NCBI GenBank assembly: GCA_021613535.1
Contig: CP075493.1
Coordinates: forward strand, 6,386,001-6,450,000
Source of the DNA: Adineta vaga
Lineage: Eukaryota > Rotifera
DNA: 64,000 nt
Reading direction: 5' to 3'
This document shows, piece by piece, positions 24,409 through 37,806 of this stretch (the first letter of the stretch is position 1; the number at the start of each line of letters is the position of its first letter). A model generated the notes under the pieces. That model worked only from the letters and a program-made list of their open reading frames with translations. It did not search any database and was not told where the DNA came from. The position numbers were made by a program, and so were the translations under genes.

Positions 24409-25908
24409 ACTTTTCTTTCATTGATATACAGTGAAGATTAATTAATGTGATGCGAAGAATGCGCTGGGCATTATTGTAGTAGTACTTCTTAATTTTTCTT
24501 TTTTAATGCGATGCGAAGGATGAACTGAGCATTATTGTAGTGCTTTTTGATTTTTCTTTTTTTCTTACTTGACTACTTTCTCGACGTACGCATCTCAAGT
24601 GTTCATTTCATTACGCGATGATCTGGAGAACTGCGGTCATCAGGAAAATTTCATTCAAAAACAAAATAAAAATATCGAAACTGTACTTGAAAACACTGTA
24701 ATCAGAATTCATTTGTGACGTTCTATTTGTATATAGGAGGCCCAGAAAAAAAAACGATTTTGACTTTGAAATTTTGTGAGATAATTAAAATCAAGTTGTT
24801 AAGAAGAAAAGTTAGGCGCGAACTTCGTTCAACAAATGTTTTACAACTGATATCATACATGAAAAAAAAGATAGAACAAATAATGATTGAAATCATTTTA
24901 ACGAATGCTAATCGCATCGCATTCTATAGTCGAGTGAAGCTCGAGTACCGTCTAGTTATTTGATTTAGATTTGATTTTTATATTAAAGTTCACACTATAT
25001 ACAACGATTCAATTATAGAACGTCAAAAACATTCGCTGAACGTTTGAACTCAGCATTTTGAAACAAATTCTAATAGATCAATGGAATACGAACACACAAT
25101 CACATAGTTTATTTATAAGACTCATTATTACGAGAGAAATCATAACATATGTTATTTCGTTATGATCAAAGCATTTTAAATAAGTTTTATTAAGTATTCG
25201 AATATGTTCTAATTTGATGCATACTTAATTATCACGCAATTCGAATAAGAATTCTATAATTATGTATTTAATATTGAGTACATTAAATTCTTGGCTATGA
25301 ATAAATCTTTTCGAACACCAGAAATACTTTATTTTTCTATTATCCGATGTTTTATTAAAGACTATGATATAAATAGCTGCATTGAAGAGATAGTTCTTAT
25401 AGAGGACATTTCACATACGAACATTCTCATCTCATACAGGTGAAAAACGGTCGCATTCCCTTTGCAGACAAAAATTGAAATCTGTTGAGGATATGGTGTT
25501 AAAAAATTGATTTAAAATTCAACTATATAATCATTCGATTTATTCTTATATTCTTTTTCTTATTTCTCATCTATCTATATGTCGTGTAGATGATATATAT
25601 GATGTATACGTCTCTTTGAAAGTATGGATATGGATCTGGGAGATAGAACACTAAAGAGTAAGTAATATTGAGCGACATACATCCTGATCCATACCCCCAG
25701 CTTACATCGAACTTCAGTCATCGTGACCTATATCTTCAAGCTGTTGGCAAAATGCTTGTCGATAAAGTGTACCGAATTTGTGAAGGATATTGTCTTCATT
25801 GAAAAATCAATTTAAAAATTATAATTCTTTCAAGCATTGTTTTCTACTCTTATTTGTTCGTTTTTTCAGCATAATACAACAACAAACAAATAGAAAATAA
25901 GAATAGAT
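24409..25908. other. Intergenic region with a tandem duplication
   Basis: Holds a two-copy direct repeat at about 24444-24562. A weak open stretch at 24715-24963 has no recognisable family, splice context or composition of a gene. Otherwise nothing seen. Confidence 0.6.
24444..24562. repeat. Two-copy imperfect direct repeat, about 60 bp each
   Basis: The units begin AATGTGATGCGAAG (24444) and AATGCGATGCGAAG (24504). Both continue through GCATTATTGTAGT and an AT/T-rich tail, with several substitutions and small indels. Confidence 0.8.
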
Positions 25909-26762
25909 CTATTTCGTTTGATTTTCCACTAATTTTAAATTCATTGCAACTGTTCTTTCAACAAATAGAACATACGTTAATGAATCATTTTTCATCGAAT
26001 AAATCGCTTCAGCTATATCATAAGTTTCATCGCCGATAATTAATATTAGAGAAAATTTCATATTATAATTCAATGTATCTCCAGGATGAATATGATTTAA
26101 TATTGTAAATGTTTCATTAAATTGAATAAAATCTTGATAAGCCCGAGAAGATGTTTGCATACTTTTAAATCTCGGTAGATTAAATCGTATAACAATTGAC
26201 GTATGAGGTTTAATAACTTTTTGGAATATACTTAAATTTCGTAAATTTTGTATATTTAAACTAATACTAAATGTTGTTGGATTATATTCACAACTGAATT
26301 GTAATGTTGGTGTACTTGAATGTTCATCATGAAGATCATCAACAGCATGATTAACATAACCATATGGATTTAATGATGATGAACCATATGATCGATGTGA
26401 AAGATTTTTATTGAGTGGATCATATTGATTATCATTGGTTGGTAAACTATGTGTGTAACAGTAACTAATGTTTTCGATGGATTCAATGGTAGATCAGCAG
26501 GTTTAACACAAGCTTCAGAAAGAGATCGATGTAGAGACACAATAGATGTTCGTGTCGATTGTAATCGATGAAATGATGAAGATAATTTACGAACAGATTC
26601 GGATAGAACCGGTCGAAGAATTTCAAACCGTTGTGATAATAAAGGATCCCAAATAAACTGTTTGATGATACAAATAGTTATAACAATAACAAAAGCAATT
26701 AAACAGGATAATGCAACGTAGGCTGATTTATTGAAATATACTGGTTCAGCAACTTTACTCAT
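25909..26762 (-). CDS. Single-pass membrane protein with one C2-like domain (synaptotagmin-like), frame interrupted
   Basis: The ATG at 26762 opens a frame with a membrane helix near residues 14-36 (SAYVALSCLIAFVIVITICI) and a basic juxtamembrane stretch, running to 26370. The C-terminal half is in another frame, open from about 26493 to the stop at 25909. It reads as a C2-like beta sandwich (TLQFSCEYNPTTFSISLNIQ, later FNETFTILNHIHPGD and NMKFSLILI). No GT-AG pair in the 26370-26493 overlap joins the two frames in phase, so a one-base shift is likely. N-terminal membrane anchor plus cytosolic C2 is the synaptotagmin plan, but only one C2 is present and the usual acidic Ca2+ ligands are not evident. 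An acceptor (TTATTTCTAG) lies 11 nt before the ATG. Confidence 0.55.
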
Positions 26763-29057
26763 TGACAAAGAAACTAGAAATAAGAGAGAGAGAGAGAGAA
26801 AAAAGTCATTCTATCATGAATATATATTATTATAATCTTTAGCTAACAAGAAAACCTGTTCTTATACTAATAAAACGTACGTTTTTTCTAAATATTTTCC
26901 TTCACCTGTTCAAACTAATTCTAGACAAATCTGCCACTTTTATTACGAACTTTCATTCAACTATCGTGATGGATCGATACTAATAACCATCTATCCACAT
27001 GATTACGACAGATGATCATGAAAGGTAGTTTTCAGAAACAGGAAGAAAACAGCAGTGTAAGTAAGTAGGCGATATGTAATTCTACTATCCATTCGATTCA
27101 TCTGTCTAAAACAGCCACATTATGGAAATTAAATTTGTAATTCAGCTTACGTTATTCTCGTTTAGATGTTGATAAGTGTCTATTCTAATATTGAGTTATT
27201 TTTCTTCTAAAAAAAAGAGAGATGATAGTTAGAAAAATATCTCGTTATAGGAAAGTTGAAAGAGAAAATATGTGATGCTACAATGCAGGAGCTTACACAT
27301 CATATAACATGAAATAGTTTCCTGATATTATAAAGAGAGAGAGAGAAGTCGAATATAGAACGTTTGATAATTGCACGCTTAGTATACTCGACTTTGTTCC
27401 GTAATTAAGTTCGTGATGTTGTTCAGATTTAAATTTATATAGAAGAAAAAGAAGAAGAAGAAGAAATTGGAAAGGAAAGTAATTTATCTTGTTTAATATA
27501 CAGACTTGATTCTGTTTCATTGAAAAGAATGATCGAAATAGGGACGGAAAAATCATGAAATAAATCTAATCAAGTTTGTCAAGCTTTCTTTTCTATCCTT
27601 TCTTCGTCGTTGTTCCGCTATTCTACTCTCCAATTCTAATTCGAGAACAAAATCAAAAGAAGAAAACGAAGGAGAGAGAAAAAAAGGAACAAGAAACACA
27701 CAAACATACAAAGTCAGAAAAAAAGAAACTGATTGAATGTGGGTGGATAGATGGATGAATCGAATCACTAGATAGAGAAACATTCCAATTCATTGTATTA
27801 ATACAAATTTGTTGTCTGGAAGTTCTTAATTAATGCAAAGATTTACGCTTCAGTTTACATGATAAAATTAGACAAACAAAATCTCTCGTCCACAAGAAAA
27901 AAAAGTAATTTCATGTGATCGAATGACAACTATACTTTCAAAATATATATTAAATAAGATCGAATGTATTCGACTTTGTCTTCTATCTCTCTGTCTTTTT
28001 TCTAAATAGATTAGGCATATATTCGTTGATATAATAAAGAAATATTACATCAGCCTATTGATGCAAATGTAATGAAACATCCGCATGACTATTTCTTCAG
28101 TAGTTCAATCTCACTGATCGTCAAATGAATACAATCATGCAGATTCGAGAAAGTATGATTTATAACTCAAGAATGTTTCGACAAAGAAAAAACTACATCA
28201 TTCTCTAACTGATAATACTGTTGCATACACTTCATTTTTTCTTTAGTTTGAATAAAAATCAAGAAAAGTCATAGAATGCTGTCTTAGAATATGATAATAA
28301 ATATATCTTAACATCAAAATCGGATTTTATTCTAACCATTTAGGAGATTTTCCATTACCAATAATTAAATGAAAAGTAATGTATGTAGTGTAATTAAAAT
28401 AATTGTCATTCGTAAAATGAAAAACAAGGTTGAGACATGAATACATTATATTTTCAAAGAAAAGAAAGAAAAAATGAACTTGAATAATATTCGTCAACAA
28501 ACTTCAACCTGTGACAAAATACGTCACATCTATATTGAAGAAAAATAAGACGTAAACAAGGTGTTTGACACTAATGGTGTAAATTATGAATATACTGACA
28601 GATAATAAGTTTTACTTTGTGAATTCTGTGATTAATGAAAGGTTGATTATCTCTTGACATGAACGTATTAAATAGAAAATGCGTTGAGGACAAACAAGAT
28701 AAAATATAACTAGAAAACTGATGATTCAGTAATTTAATATTCTGTTCAATTACTACTCGATTGTGAAAAACATCGGGGTTGTATAGTTGAAATTATCATA
28801 CGATCGATCACTATATTTGTCTTGAAACAAAAGATTGCATCTATAATCTATTCCACAGAAATCAAATAACATTACTTATGAAGTTATATATGAGTACACA
28901 AAAATATCGATAGATGTCGTTTCATTCCAGTTCTATTCGCAAACACTTGATTTTGGATTGGTAGAGTATGAGTCATGATAAAAAAATGCATACGTCATCG
29001 TTCGTTCGTTCGTTTTTTTCTTTTTTTGATAAAAAAATTATTCTTTTACAATTACTC
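26763..29057. other. Intergenic region
   Basis: Long AT-rich stretch with no supported gene. Includes a (GA)n run at 26782-26799 and purine-rich tracts around 27430-27460 and 27655-27730. The open frames there are compositional. Confidence 0.6.
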
Positions 29058-30017
29058 ATGTCGAATTCAATATTTTCTGATGGCTCTTCAAGGTAATGAT
29101 TTCTATCAATCTAATTGTTTCGTATCTAAAAGTTCTTTTCATTAGAATCAAAGCATCTATTTCACATATTAATTCATTAGATGATGCAAAATTCAAAAAG
29201 CTTCTTCAACGTATTGCTGAAAAAGCTGGACGACAAGTAATTTAAATTCGTTTTTCTTCTCTTTGAAAGACTCGTTTTTGTTTTGTTTAATTAAAGAATG
29301 AAACAATATTTACACTAGAAGAATTAAATAAATTAGAAAATGCTTTTGGTTTATCAATCGACGATATTAAACAAATGATAGAAACAATTGAATACATGTT
29401 TCTTCAATCAGCTTATCATTTAGTTAAACCACAAATACTTCAAAATGATTTAATTAATGAACAAAATTTTGATGAGAATAAAGTAAGAATTTCTCATTAG
29501 TTATGACATCAAAATCTATCTTTTTCATCAAAGGCAACTATATTTGTTGAACAATGGTCAACAAATGCCAAAGAAATTATTGAACGTTTAAAAACAAGTC
29601 ATATCGCTTCACATTCAGTAAATCGATCGATTCTTTCTTCTTCATGTCTTTAGAGAATGAAAAAAACAATTTTCATTTTAGTTGTCTGATGTACGATGGA
29701 CATTAGATGTCGGTATATCGCAAGGAAGTAAGAGTAAAGTTAAAAGACCAACAGCAATTTATGAATTTCAACTTAAAAATGAACAAACACAGGTAAATTA
29801 TTCTCATGCTTGTTTGAAAAAAAGAACATTCGCTTCGTCTGTTTTCCACATAGGAAATGGAAAAAATTCAAACAGAATTTAATAAAGAAGAACTTTATAC
29901 ATTTTTTGAAAAAGTAAATATATCCAATTCGAAATTGAAATAACTTTTAAATCTTTCGTTTTTTGTTTTTCTTAGCTTGAGTTAATTCAAAGTCAACTAG
30001 ATGCATTAATGACATAA
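29058..30017 (+). CDS. COMMD10: COMM domain-containing protein 10
   Basis: Seven exons: 29058-29092, 29146-29236, 29297-29482, 29534-29617, 29682-29792, 29854-29913 and 29976-30017, giving 202 residues, the same length as human COMMD10. The ATG at 29058 was chosen over the one at 29080 because only it gives phase 2 into exon 2. The N-terminal helical part (FKKLLQRIAEK ... LENAFGLS ... YHLVKPQILQ) and the C-terminal COMM domain (about 128-202: VRWTLDVGISQ ... PTAIYEFQL ... ELYTFFEKLELIQSQLDAL) match COMMD10 best. COMMD proteins form the ring of the Commander complex, which recycles membrane cargo from endosomes. Introns are 51-65 bp. Confidence 0.9.
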
Positions 30018-31135
30018 TCATTGTATACGAATCATTCATCTTTCCACGTTCTTTTTTGCCTCTCTACTGTGATTTATTTTTCTTGAATCAAATCCGATTT
30101 TTCTATGATAGTGATTTTTTTATTTCAGATATTATTAAAACTAATCCCCAACCATTTAATTTAAACAAACAAATAACATTTAGTAAGTCATTTTTCTACG
30201 TTAAGGTCAAACGATCGATACAAAGTACGATTTATTGAATACATTAAGTAGATATCTATATCATGACCCATAGATCGACCACATGCACACTATAGATGCT
30301 CTTAACCAGAGAGAAAAAAAGGAAAGAAACAATACTTAAATCGACAAATCAGATTTATTTGAAGGTTTTCTTTACTCTAAATACAAGTGACGTTAAACGA
30401 AGCGAATGTGTATGTATGTTTTAAAATCGTCGATATGTTTGTCATGGTTCTTTTTTTTTTGATAAAACAGTTAGTTTTTATCAGTGGTTATGTAATGTAT
30501 CGAAACTCAGACAGTAACTTTATTTAAATCATATGTTTGGTTGAAGTGTATAATTGATACATCGGATATCATTACATATGATTCACTTTTTCATTCAATC
30601 GTATTATTCTCGAGGTAATATTAGATAGGAAGATATATGAAGCGGAACATTAATATATTAGCAGTCAGAATAAACAAAAAGAAGCGGTTTAGTTTTGATC
30701 TATTTATAGATTTTGCTATATTATTTGTTAACCTTGATTATCATCATCGAAATCGTTTTTGATTATTTATCGTTTTGAATACATCTGATGTAATATTTAT
30801 TAAGGAGATTTATTGAAAGAATAGTTATATTCAGTTGATTTCCATAAAGGTCATAAAAAGTGCGTTGAGATACATGAACTGCGTCTTTTTTTCTCTCGTT
30901 TTCTTTCATTCGATGGTTTCCCCATTTGACAGGAAAGAAAAAACAAGTTTCTTTTTTGCGTATTTCTTCGCCTAATAATTGTTTTTTCTCTCGTTTTTTT
31001 ATATAATACTTTTGTTTTTTTCTTAGAACTAACAGAAAAAATTAAACGCGTACAAGAGAAAACACGCACAATCAAACGTTGTGTGAGAGACAAAAGAACA
31101 TTCTTTACTCATTTAATTCAAGAATTCTTATCAAA
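30018..31135. other. Intergenic region
   Basis: No coding sequence recognised. It contains the 5' flank of the bZIP gene, with an A/T-rich low-complexity stretch at 30880-31030. Confidence 0.6.
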
Positions 31136-32818
31136 ATGGAATCGATGTTTGCGGAAGATATTGCTATGGCCATTGATATCGATGAATTAGGTGTACGTCC
31201 AGCAGATTGGATCGATACACCTAAAGATATAGATGATTCAATGAACGATTATTTTAATAAAGAAAAAACAATCGATTTTTCTGTCTTTTCTGCTGAAATT
31301 CAATTAACAACAAATATTAAAAAAATCACAACGGACGATGAAGATCCATTGATATCCAATGATAATTATGATATCGATCCTGAAACAGGTATTTATTATA
31401 ATATATAAAATGCCCTACTTTTTTCGCTTTAATTGCGTCTAAAGAAAAACAGAAATGATAAAAACAAAACAAACTTTCAAAATAATTTTCATTTATTTTA
31501 CAAGCAAACGTCAAAAAAAATATTATCATTGTTATATTTGAGTCAATATTGATCTAATCTGTTCTTCTCTTTTCAGGTGAGAAAATCTTTCGTCAACCAA
31601 GTTTCATATCATCACCCAATGATGTACGTTATCTCTTCTCTTTTTTTTTTACTATAATAGTGACTTAGCATTTTCTTCTTTTTCATTTTTAAGAAATGGA
31701 TCGAAGAATATTTATCTGAAATCGAATCAGCATCGAATCAAAATTTGCCAGCAACAACAACAAGTAATAATAATACTGACTTCAATTTTGACGATATTCC
31801 ATTTACATTATTGGAAAATACAACTGACTCGGATTGGCTTTCAACTTTGATTGATCTCGAAGACACAAGTGATAGTAACATGTTCAGTGATCCGGTTATT
31901 TCAAATCAATTATATAGTAATTCACAAGAGACAACGAATCAATCAACAACATCACCTATCTATGTTCCTTTAACTAATGACATGAATTCGGAATCGACAT
32001 TATTCAATTCTTTAAATCCGTCAATTGATGATGAATATTCCACAAGTAGTAGTAGTAATAGTAGCCGTCGTCATCGATTATATTCTTCATTACAGGTAAT
32101 TGAAATAGAATGTTTCTTGAATAAAAATTTTGTAATTTAATTTAATTTAATTTAGAACGATGGAGAAACAACACTTGTTGAAACAAAATTGGAACAGGTA
32201 AAGATTCATCTTGAAACAAAAGAATATGATGATTATTTTATACTTCTTCTGACTTAGGTTGACCCAGATGATAATTCAATGACACAATTGTTGGCACGTC
32301 GTCAAAGTATCCGTTCAATTTGTCAAGCACAACAAGATGAAGAAGCTTTACATCGAATGAATATTACATTAACACTTGATGATATTACTCAATCAAGTAC
32401 AGAAGAATACAATCGACATCTCGTACGCTTAAGTCATTTAAGTCCAGAAGAAATGCATATTATTAAAGATATACGTCGTCGAGGAAAAAATAAGGTATGT
32501 CGATCGATGAATTCATTTCTCATCGTTGATAATCAAAATTGATTTATTCATTTAGGTTGCTGCACAAAATTGTCGAAAACGAAAGGCTATAACTGTTGAA
32601 TCTTTATTAGAAGAAGTTGATGAATTAAAACGTGTTAAACATGAACTTGAAGAAAGAAAACGAACATATCAACAACAAGTAAATTCTATTTTGAATTGTT
32701 GATTATTAAATATACAAATTCTTTTCTTTAGATTGAAGAAACACGTCATCAATATGAATATCTTCATCGTCAAGTATTACCCGATCGTCAATTACCTCCG
32801 GTAATTCGAGTTCAATAG
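31136..32818 (+). CDS. CNC-family bZIP transcription factor (NRF/CncC-like) with KEAP1-binding motifs
   Basis: Seven exons: 31136-31388, 31577-31623, 31694-32095, 32156-32197, 32258-32494, 32556-32678 and 32732-32818, giving 396 residues. The C-terminal part holds the CNC plus basic region (LSPEEMHIIKDIRRRGKNK, then VAAQNCRKRK, residues about 310-337) and a leucine zipper to about 385, near-identical to NRF1/2. The N-terminus has DIDELGV (14-20), similar to the DLG motif of the NRF2 Neh2 domain, and ETGE (83-86), the high-affinity KEAP1 degron, split by intron 1. In other animals the factor dimerises with small Maf and activates antioxidant and glutathione genes under oxidative stress. It is shorter than vertebrate NRF2. 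An alternative 3' splice from CCG|gtaatt near 32800 to an acceptor before 32933 cannot be excluded. Confidence 0.9.
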
Positions 32819-33414
32819 AAATCTTCAATTTTGTTTTTGTATATATATATTAACTTTCACACATACGTTTGTTGTCGTATTGACATTGCTTTTAAAAATA
32901 TCTATCTATGTAAACTTTGTTGTTTTCAACAGCCATTATGTTCAACTAAGATTTTCTCTTTTGTCGTGGTAGTAGCAGATTTAGTTTTCATTTATCGGAT
33001 TAAATTGAAAAAGAAGTTTGAAAAAAAAACGCGAAGTTATCAAAGATAATGATGTGACTTTTCATTGCCATTTGACCGAATTTCTTGACTCATGTGAAAA
33101 GAAGTTAATCTTTTCAGGTGTTTTCATGTCATGCTCAGTATTGATAAATGGTTTTGTCATCATGACGAGAATAATATATATATATATAAACTCAAGCGAA
33201 AAAATGCATTTATGACGATATTTATCACATCATATTCAGGTATGTTGGAATAGAGATAAATTTTCTCAAACGAAAAGATATCTGTGAAGATTTTATAGTA
33301 GTATATAACATATCTGTTCTAAAGCTTTCTAAGATAGATTATATTTCAAAAGAATGAAAGTTATTTGCATGAATTATAAAAAAATATTTTTGTTCATAGA
33401 TTTTACAATGTAAT
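32819..33414. other. Intergenic region between convergent genes
   Basis: 3' flanks of the bZIP gene and the SLC4 gene, with a short (TA)n run near 33173-33188. No firm gene. Confidence 0.6.
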
Positions 33415-36400
33415 TTATAAACGTTGATCTAATGCTCGTAGATATTTCGTCGCAATGATTTTGGGTAAAAGTCGATAACGAAAAGCAACCATGAAAACTA
33501 GCCAAAAGGGCAAGATTAATTTTGTGTAAAGTATCGGTGAAAAACCCAAAATACATAGAATTAAAAGCTGAATTAATTGCAAAAATGTAAATAAATGAAT
33601 TTTACGTTGAGGAACTTGTCGAATGTAATGATTTGGTGGATATGCAGCCTACAAATGCAATTAAATTCAAAAATATACGTTTACGAATATTTCCAACTTA
33701 CTTGTTCAGTAAAAAACAAAGTTACTCGTTCAAAAAATTGATTACCATCCAGCGATGTCAATGCCAAATAGAGAAATAGACCATCTAATACTGGCATTGG
33801 AATTTGTTTTAAAACATGTCGCATTAATAATGATAATCCAATGAATACATGAGAAATTAAAACTGTTAAACGTGTTTCTCGTACTTTAACAATTCTATTT
33901 TAAAAAAAATCAAAGATCGCATCATTTGTCTTCTTGAATGAAATGGTATAATACTTACACTGATTGAATATGACCTTGTTCAACTCGTTCTTCTGTATCT
34001 GCTAATGCTTTAACATGTAAAGGAGAAAGTGGTAGAGCTCCTAAACCAGAAAATAAATGAGAATATAGTAATGTATAACGCAATTAAGCAGAAGATTGTT
34101 AACTAACCATGCATCCATGTTAAGCCAAACAATGAAAGCCAACCATTGAGAATTGCAATGACGAGTAGATCAACATGAAAAGCTTTACCTTTCTTCAATC
34201 TATATTTAGTGAACAAAAATAGAAATGAATTTATCGTATGACATTTTACGAACTTATTTGCTGGAGAATTAACAATGGCACCTGCGATATTTTGATCCTA
34301 GAAGAAGAGGAAGAAATTTGTTAATCTATGTTGTATTCATTTATCATCAATACATACAAGAAACATTAATAATGATAATGAAAATCCTAAAACGCCTGTA
34401 CCAATAATTTGTTTCATATTAACTGATTTAAATTTAACCATATCAAAAAGATGACGAGAATCGACAGCGAATGAAGGAACTAAAATAATCCAAATATGTA
34501 ATGAATTTCCAATCGATTTCATTATCTTACGATTTATTTGACTAAAAAGTATACTACCAATTAATGACATAACGATAACAGATACAGGTAGAGCATAATC
34601 AGTTAATAATTCACGTTTTGCTGATGTTAAATAAGGTGTTTGTTTAAATTTATATAAAAAAGTTCCAAACCATACAGTTCCTAATGTTAATAAAAGATAA
34701 AGTAAACTTGAATCTCGTGAACAGGGTTCTATAAAAGAGAGTAAACGATTGTATTTGTTCATCAAATCTTCTTTATATCATTTACCTTTTAATAATTCGT
34801 CAGTGGGATTTAGAATTAAACTTGCGTTTAATTTTCGCTGTCCCCAATATTCATCATGTTGTTTACAAACACTTGTTGAATATGTCAATGAAAAATCTAT
34901 TTGAAAATATTCCAAAAAAAGAACTTGTTTTAATTGTAAGAAATTCGTACTTTTATAAACATGTGCACTAGCATCTACCAAGAAAGCAATTGAAACAAAT
35001 AGAGCAAAAATTTCTTCGGTTGATCTTGAATTAAAATGAAAAAGTTTTTAGATTGGATCATCTATTCATACACACACAAATCTACCTTGTTGACCATTTC
35101 ATTACTTTCGACACACCGAAAATAGCATATAATATAAGAAAAAATGAATTCCATAGACCAACTAATGCATATGTTTCACGAAAATCCACTTTATACCAAT
35201 CACATAAGCCATAGATGACTATTTTGTATGAAATAAATTTCATACATGTACATCTATAATTCTGTATTTACCTTTGACATAGATTGTTAATGGTGCTGTT
35301 GTTGAAACTACAGCCAATGGTTGTCCACCAAAGATAGAAAAAAAAATACCACCTAAGCATTGTGCTGCTATTGCTTTAGGCACACCTAAAAATATCAAAT
35401 ATCAAATTATATTTGGTCATAGAATATTCTTTCGGATCGCTCATCAACTAATCTAACGATCATGTCACGAAAAGATCTTGAAGAAATTGCCATGCATGCA
35501 GTTTTTAATAGGTAATTTCCGTTCGTGATGATCTGTCTCATAAAACTCGAGTCTTTTTCTTTGCTGATTTACAGAAGACGATAAAAAAGAAGAAGTATTT
35601 TCATTCTGCTTACTAATTTCATCGTTTGTTGCCTGAGAAGTAAGTACACCGAAGGCAATACTTGGTAATAGACAGGCAAAGTAAAGAAATACGGCTGTCG
35701 ACAGGACTTTTTGTGGACCACGATAAGTTTTAAAAACTAAAGAAACATATTACAAAACAAATTAAACAAATTTTCCTTTTACTATCATAATAATCCGAGA
35801 AATAATGCGGTAAACGACGTGATAAATCCATACAAATATCAGAAGGTAATGGACAGTAATATATCTGATCTTTTGATGCCTATAAAAAGATATTTATTCG
35901 AATGGTTGAAGAAGATTTTATGATTGAAAAGTATTTACATCAGTATTTGTATTAATATCATCAAAAGGATCGGTTATCGATGTTCGTGTGACAGCTGTTT
36001 GTTGTTCCATCAAATGATCTGTGTGTTTCTATTGAAGAAAAAAGAAAAGAAAAAAACTGATGATTAAAGAAACAATTTCACAATTGATCTACATCAATAA
36101 TAGAAATAAATTCTTGTTGTGTTGCTGCTTTTAATAATTTAGCACGTAATTCAATATCAGCAAAGATTGTTGCAAATGTTCGACCTGTTTCCAGAAAATT
36201 TTTTGTTCCTTTTTCTTTCATTGGCGAAAGAATAAACACAATAAAACGTGCTTCTTGACAATTTCGTCCTAAATTACATGGATTCTTTAATCGTGCAATT
36301 GCAACATGACGTTTAAGAATCGATGGTGATGTACACATTATTGCTAACCAAGATTGATCATAGGTCCAATTTGTTTCCGTTGCTGTTGTTGCTTGAAGCG

Positions 36401-37806
36401 TTTTCGCTAATATTCGAACTAAATGAAAAATAAAGAAATCTAGATAATCATCAATATAGAATACGAAAAATCCATACCTCTATCATTGACAAATAATGCT
36501 TGTTTAATTTCTTCAATATTCATATTTTCTCGGTGTCCACTAGTTGTACTGATTGTTGTACTTAACATTGTTGTTGTTGCATGCGAAACTGAAAGCGTGG
36601 GTGAGGTCGTTCCAGCACCACCATTATTTGGCATATTCATATGTTTGATACGTCGAAGAATAATTTCTAATAAGTCTCCTATTGATGTGTCTTGAACATC
36701 AAGAAGAACAAGAGCACTAAGAATGAATTCTTTTATATCTTTTCCTCCACGAATTTCTGCTGCAAAATCTTTCAATGGAATATGCTAGAAATAGAAAAGT
36801 AGATCATGTCACGATTTACATGTTCTTTTAATGAATCTTTTTTTGCCTACTTCAGTTTTATTATAAACAAGTTGAATATGAGCACCATCTTCTACATAGG
36901 AGAAAAAGAAAGAAAGAAAAATTCATTTACAATACATGTCACTGATTAGCATATTGTTCAATTGAAATTCCTTGGAGATTTCTCAATAGGTTTTTCTTTA
37001 AATTCTATTAGAATCTTACAATTCTTTTTTTTTTCTTTCTATCAATGTTATGAAATTGTTTTTCTCCTGAGACATTTAAGAAGGGAAGACGCGTTAGAAA
37101 ACTATCTTCGAAATTTCAACTTACTTTCTAATAATAAAACATCGCTTTCATCATCCAAAAAGTGATGCAAATTCAAACCATCATCTTCAACATTCATCAT
37201 GAAATGAAATAACTCTAAGATTTTCTTTCTCGAGAGAGAAAAAAAAAGCTTTTTTTTGACGTCATAGAAAATAAAGATCAATTTTCAAAACTTTTGTTTC
37301 GAACAAAAAGAGAAAGAAAACTCTCAATATTTCTATTCATTTTCTTCTCAATAGTATAACTCAACTATGTTTTGTTTGTTAGTGCGTGACAAGAATATTA
37401 TTTTACTTTCATCATACTCGGAACTATCAAATCTGCTCAACACCATAATATCTTAGAAACACGCTCGTATGGATGAGAACTATTATGCAAAGAGAGAAAA
37501 AAAATCAAATCTAAAGATAAGACATCTATGTGCGTGTGTAGTAAATTCAAACAACATGAAAAGATTATAATTATATCATATTCATATTTCTATTTCTATG
37601 AAACAGCTAATAATTAGAATGAATTTAATAAGTAAAAAAATGCATGTATTACCTCGAAGTAATTGCCATTCATGATTTTCATCATTAAAAGTCCACGTTG
37701 ATGTTGGTGTCGGTACAGATTCTTTAGTTGGCTTACGACGAAAACTAAATCGTCGAATACTACTACCACTTGGATTACGTCGAAAATAAGAATCGGTTCG
37801 ATGCAT
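33415..37806 (-). CDS. SLC4A11-like: SLC4-family (bicarbonate/borate transporter-type) membrane transporter, SLC4A11-like
   Basis: Sixteen exons from 37806 down: 37806-37653, 36891-36851, 36784-36478, 36418-36093, 36028-35939, 35879-35783, 35736-35614, 35385-35272, 35218-35086, 35024-34786, 34728-34358, 34297-34254, 34199-34108, 34040-33959, 33894-33702 and 33648-33415. All phases close, giving 879 residues. The cytosolic N-domain carries [20 protein letters not shown], which is close to SLC4A11. The membrane domain has [32 protein letters not shown], the family signature [15 protein letters not shown], and the C-terminal [15 protein letters not shown]. Expected role: plasma-membrane H+/OH-, ammonia or bicarbonate-linked transport; the substrate is not decidable here. 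Intron 1 is 761 bp; the others are mostly 50-60 bp. A second first exon lies at 38762-38837. Confidence 0.9.

Noticed and set aside
24715-24963. 82-codon open frame downstream of GSS
   Set aside because: No recognisable domain, no good start context, and similar open stretches exist on the opposite strand; treated as chance.
29080-29092. ATG at 29080 as start of COMMD10
   Set aside because: It leaves phase 1 at the donor and shifts exon 2 out of the COMMD10 frame; the ATG at 29058 gives the right phase.
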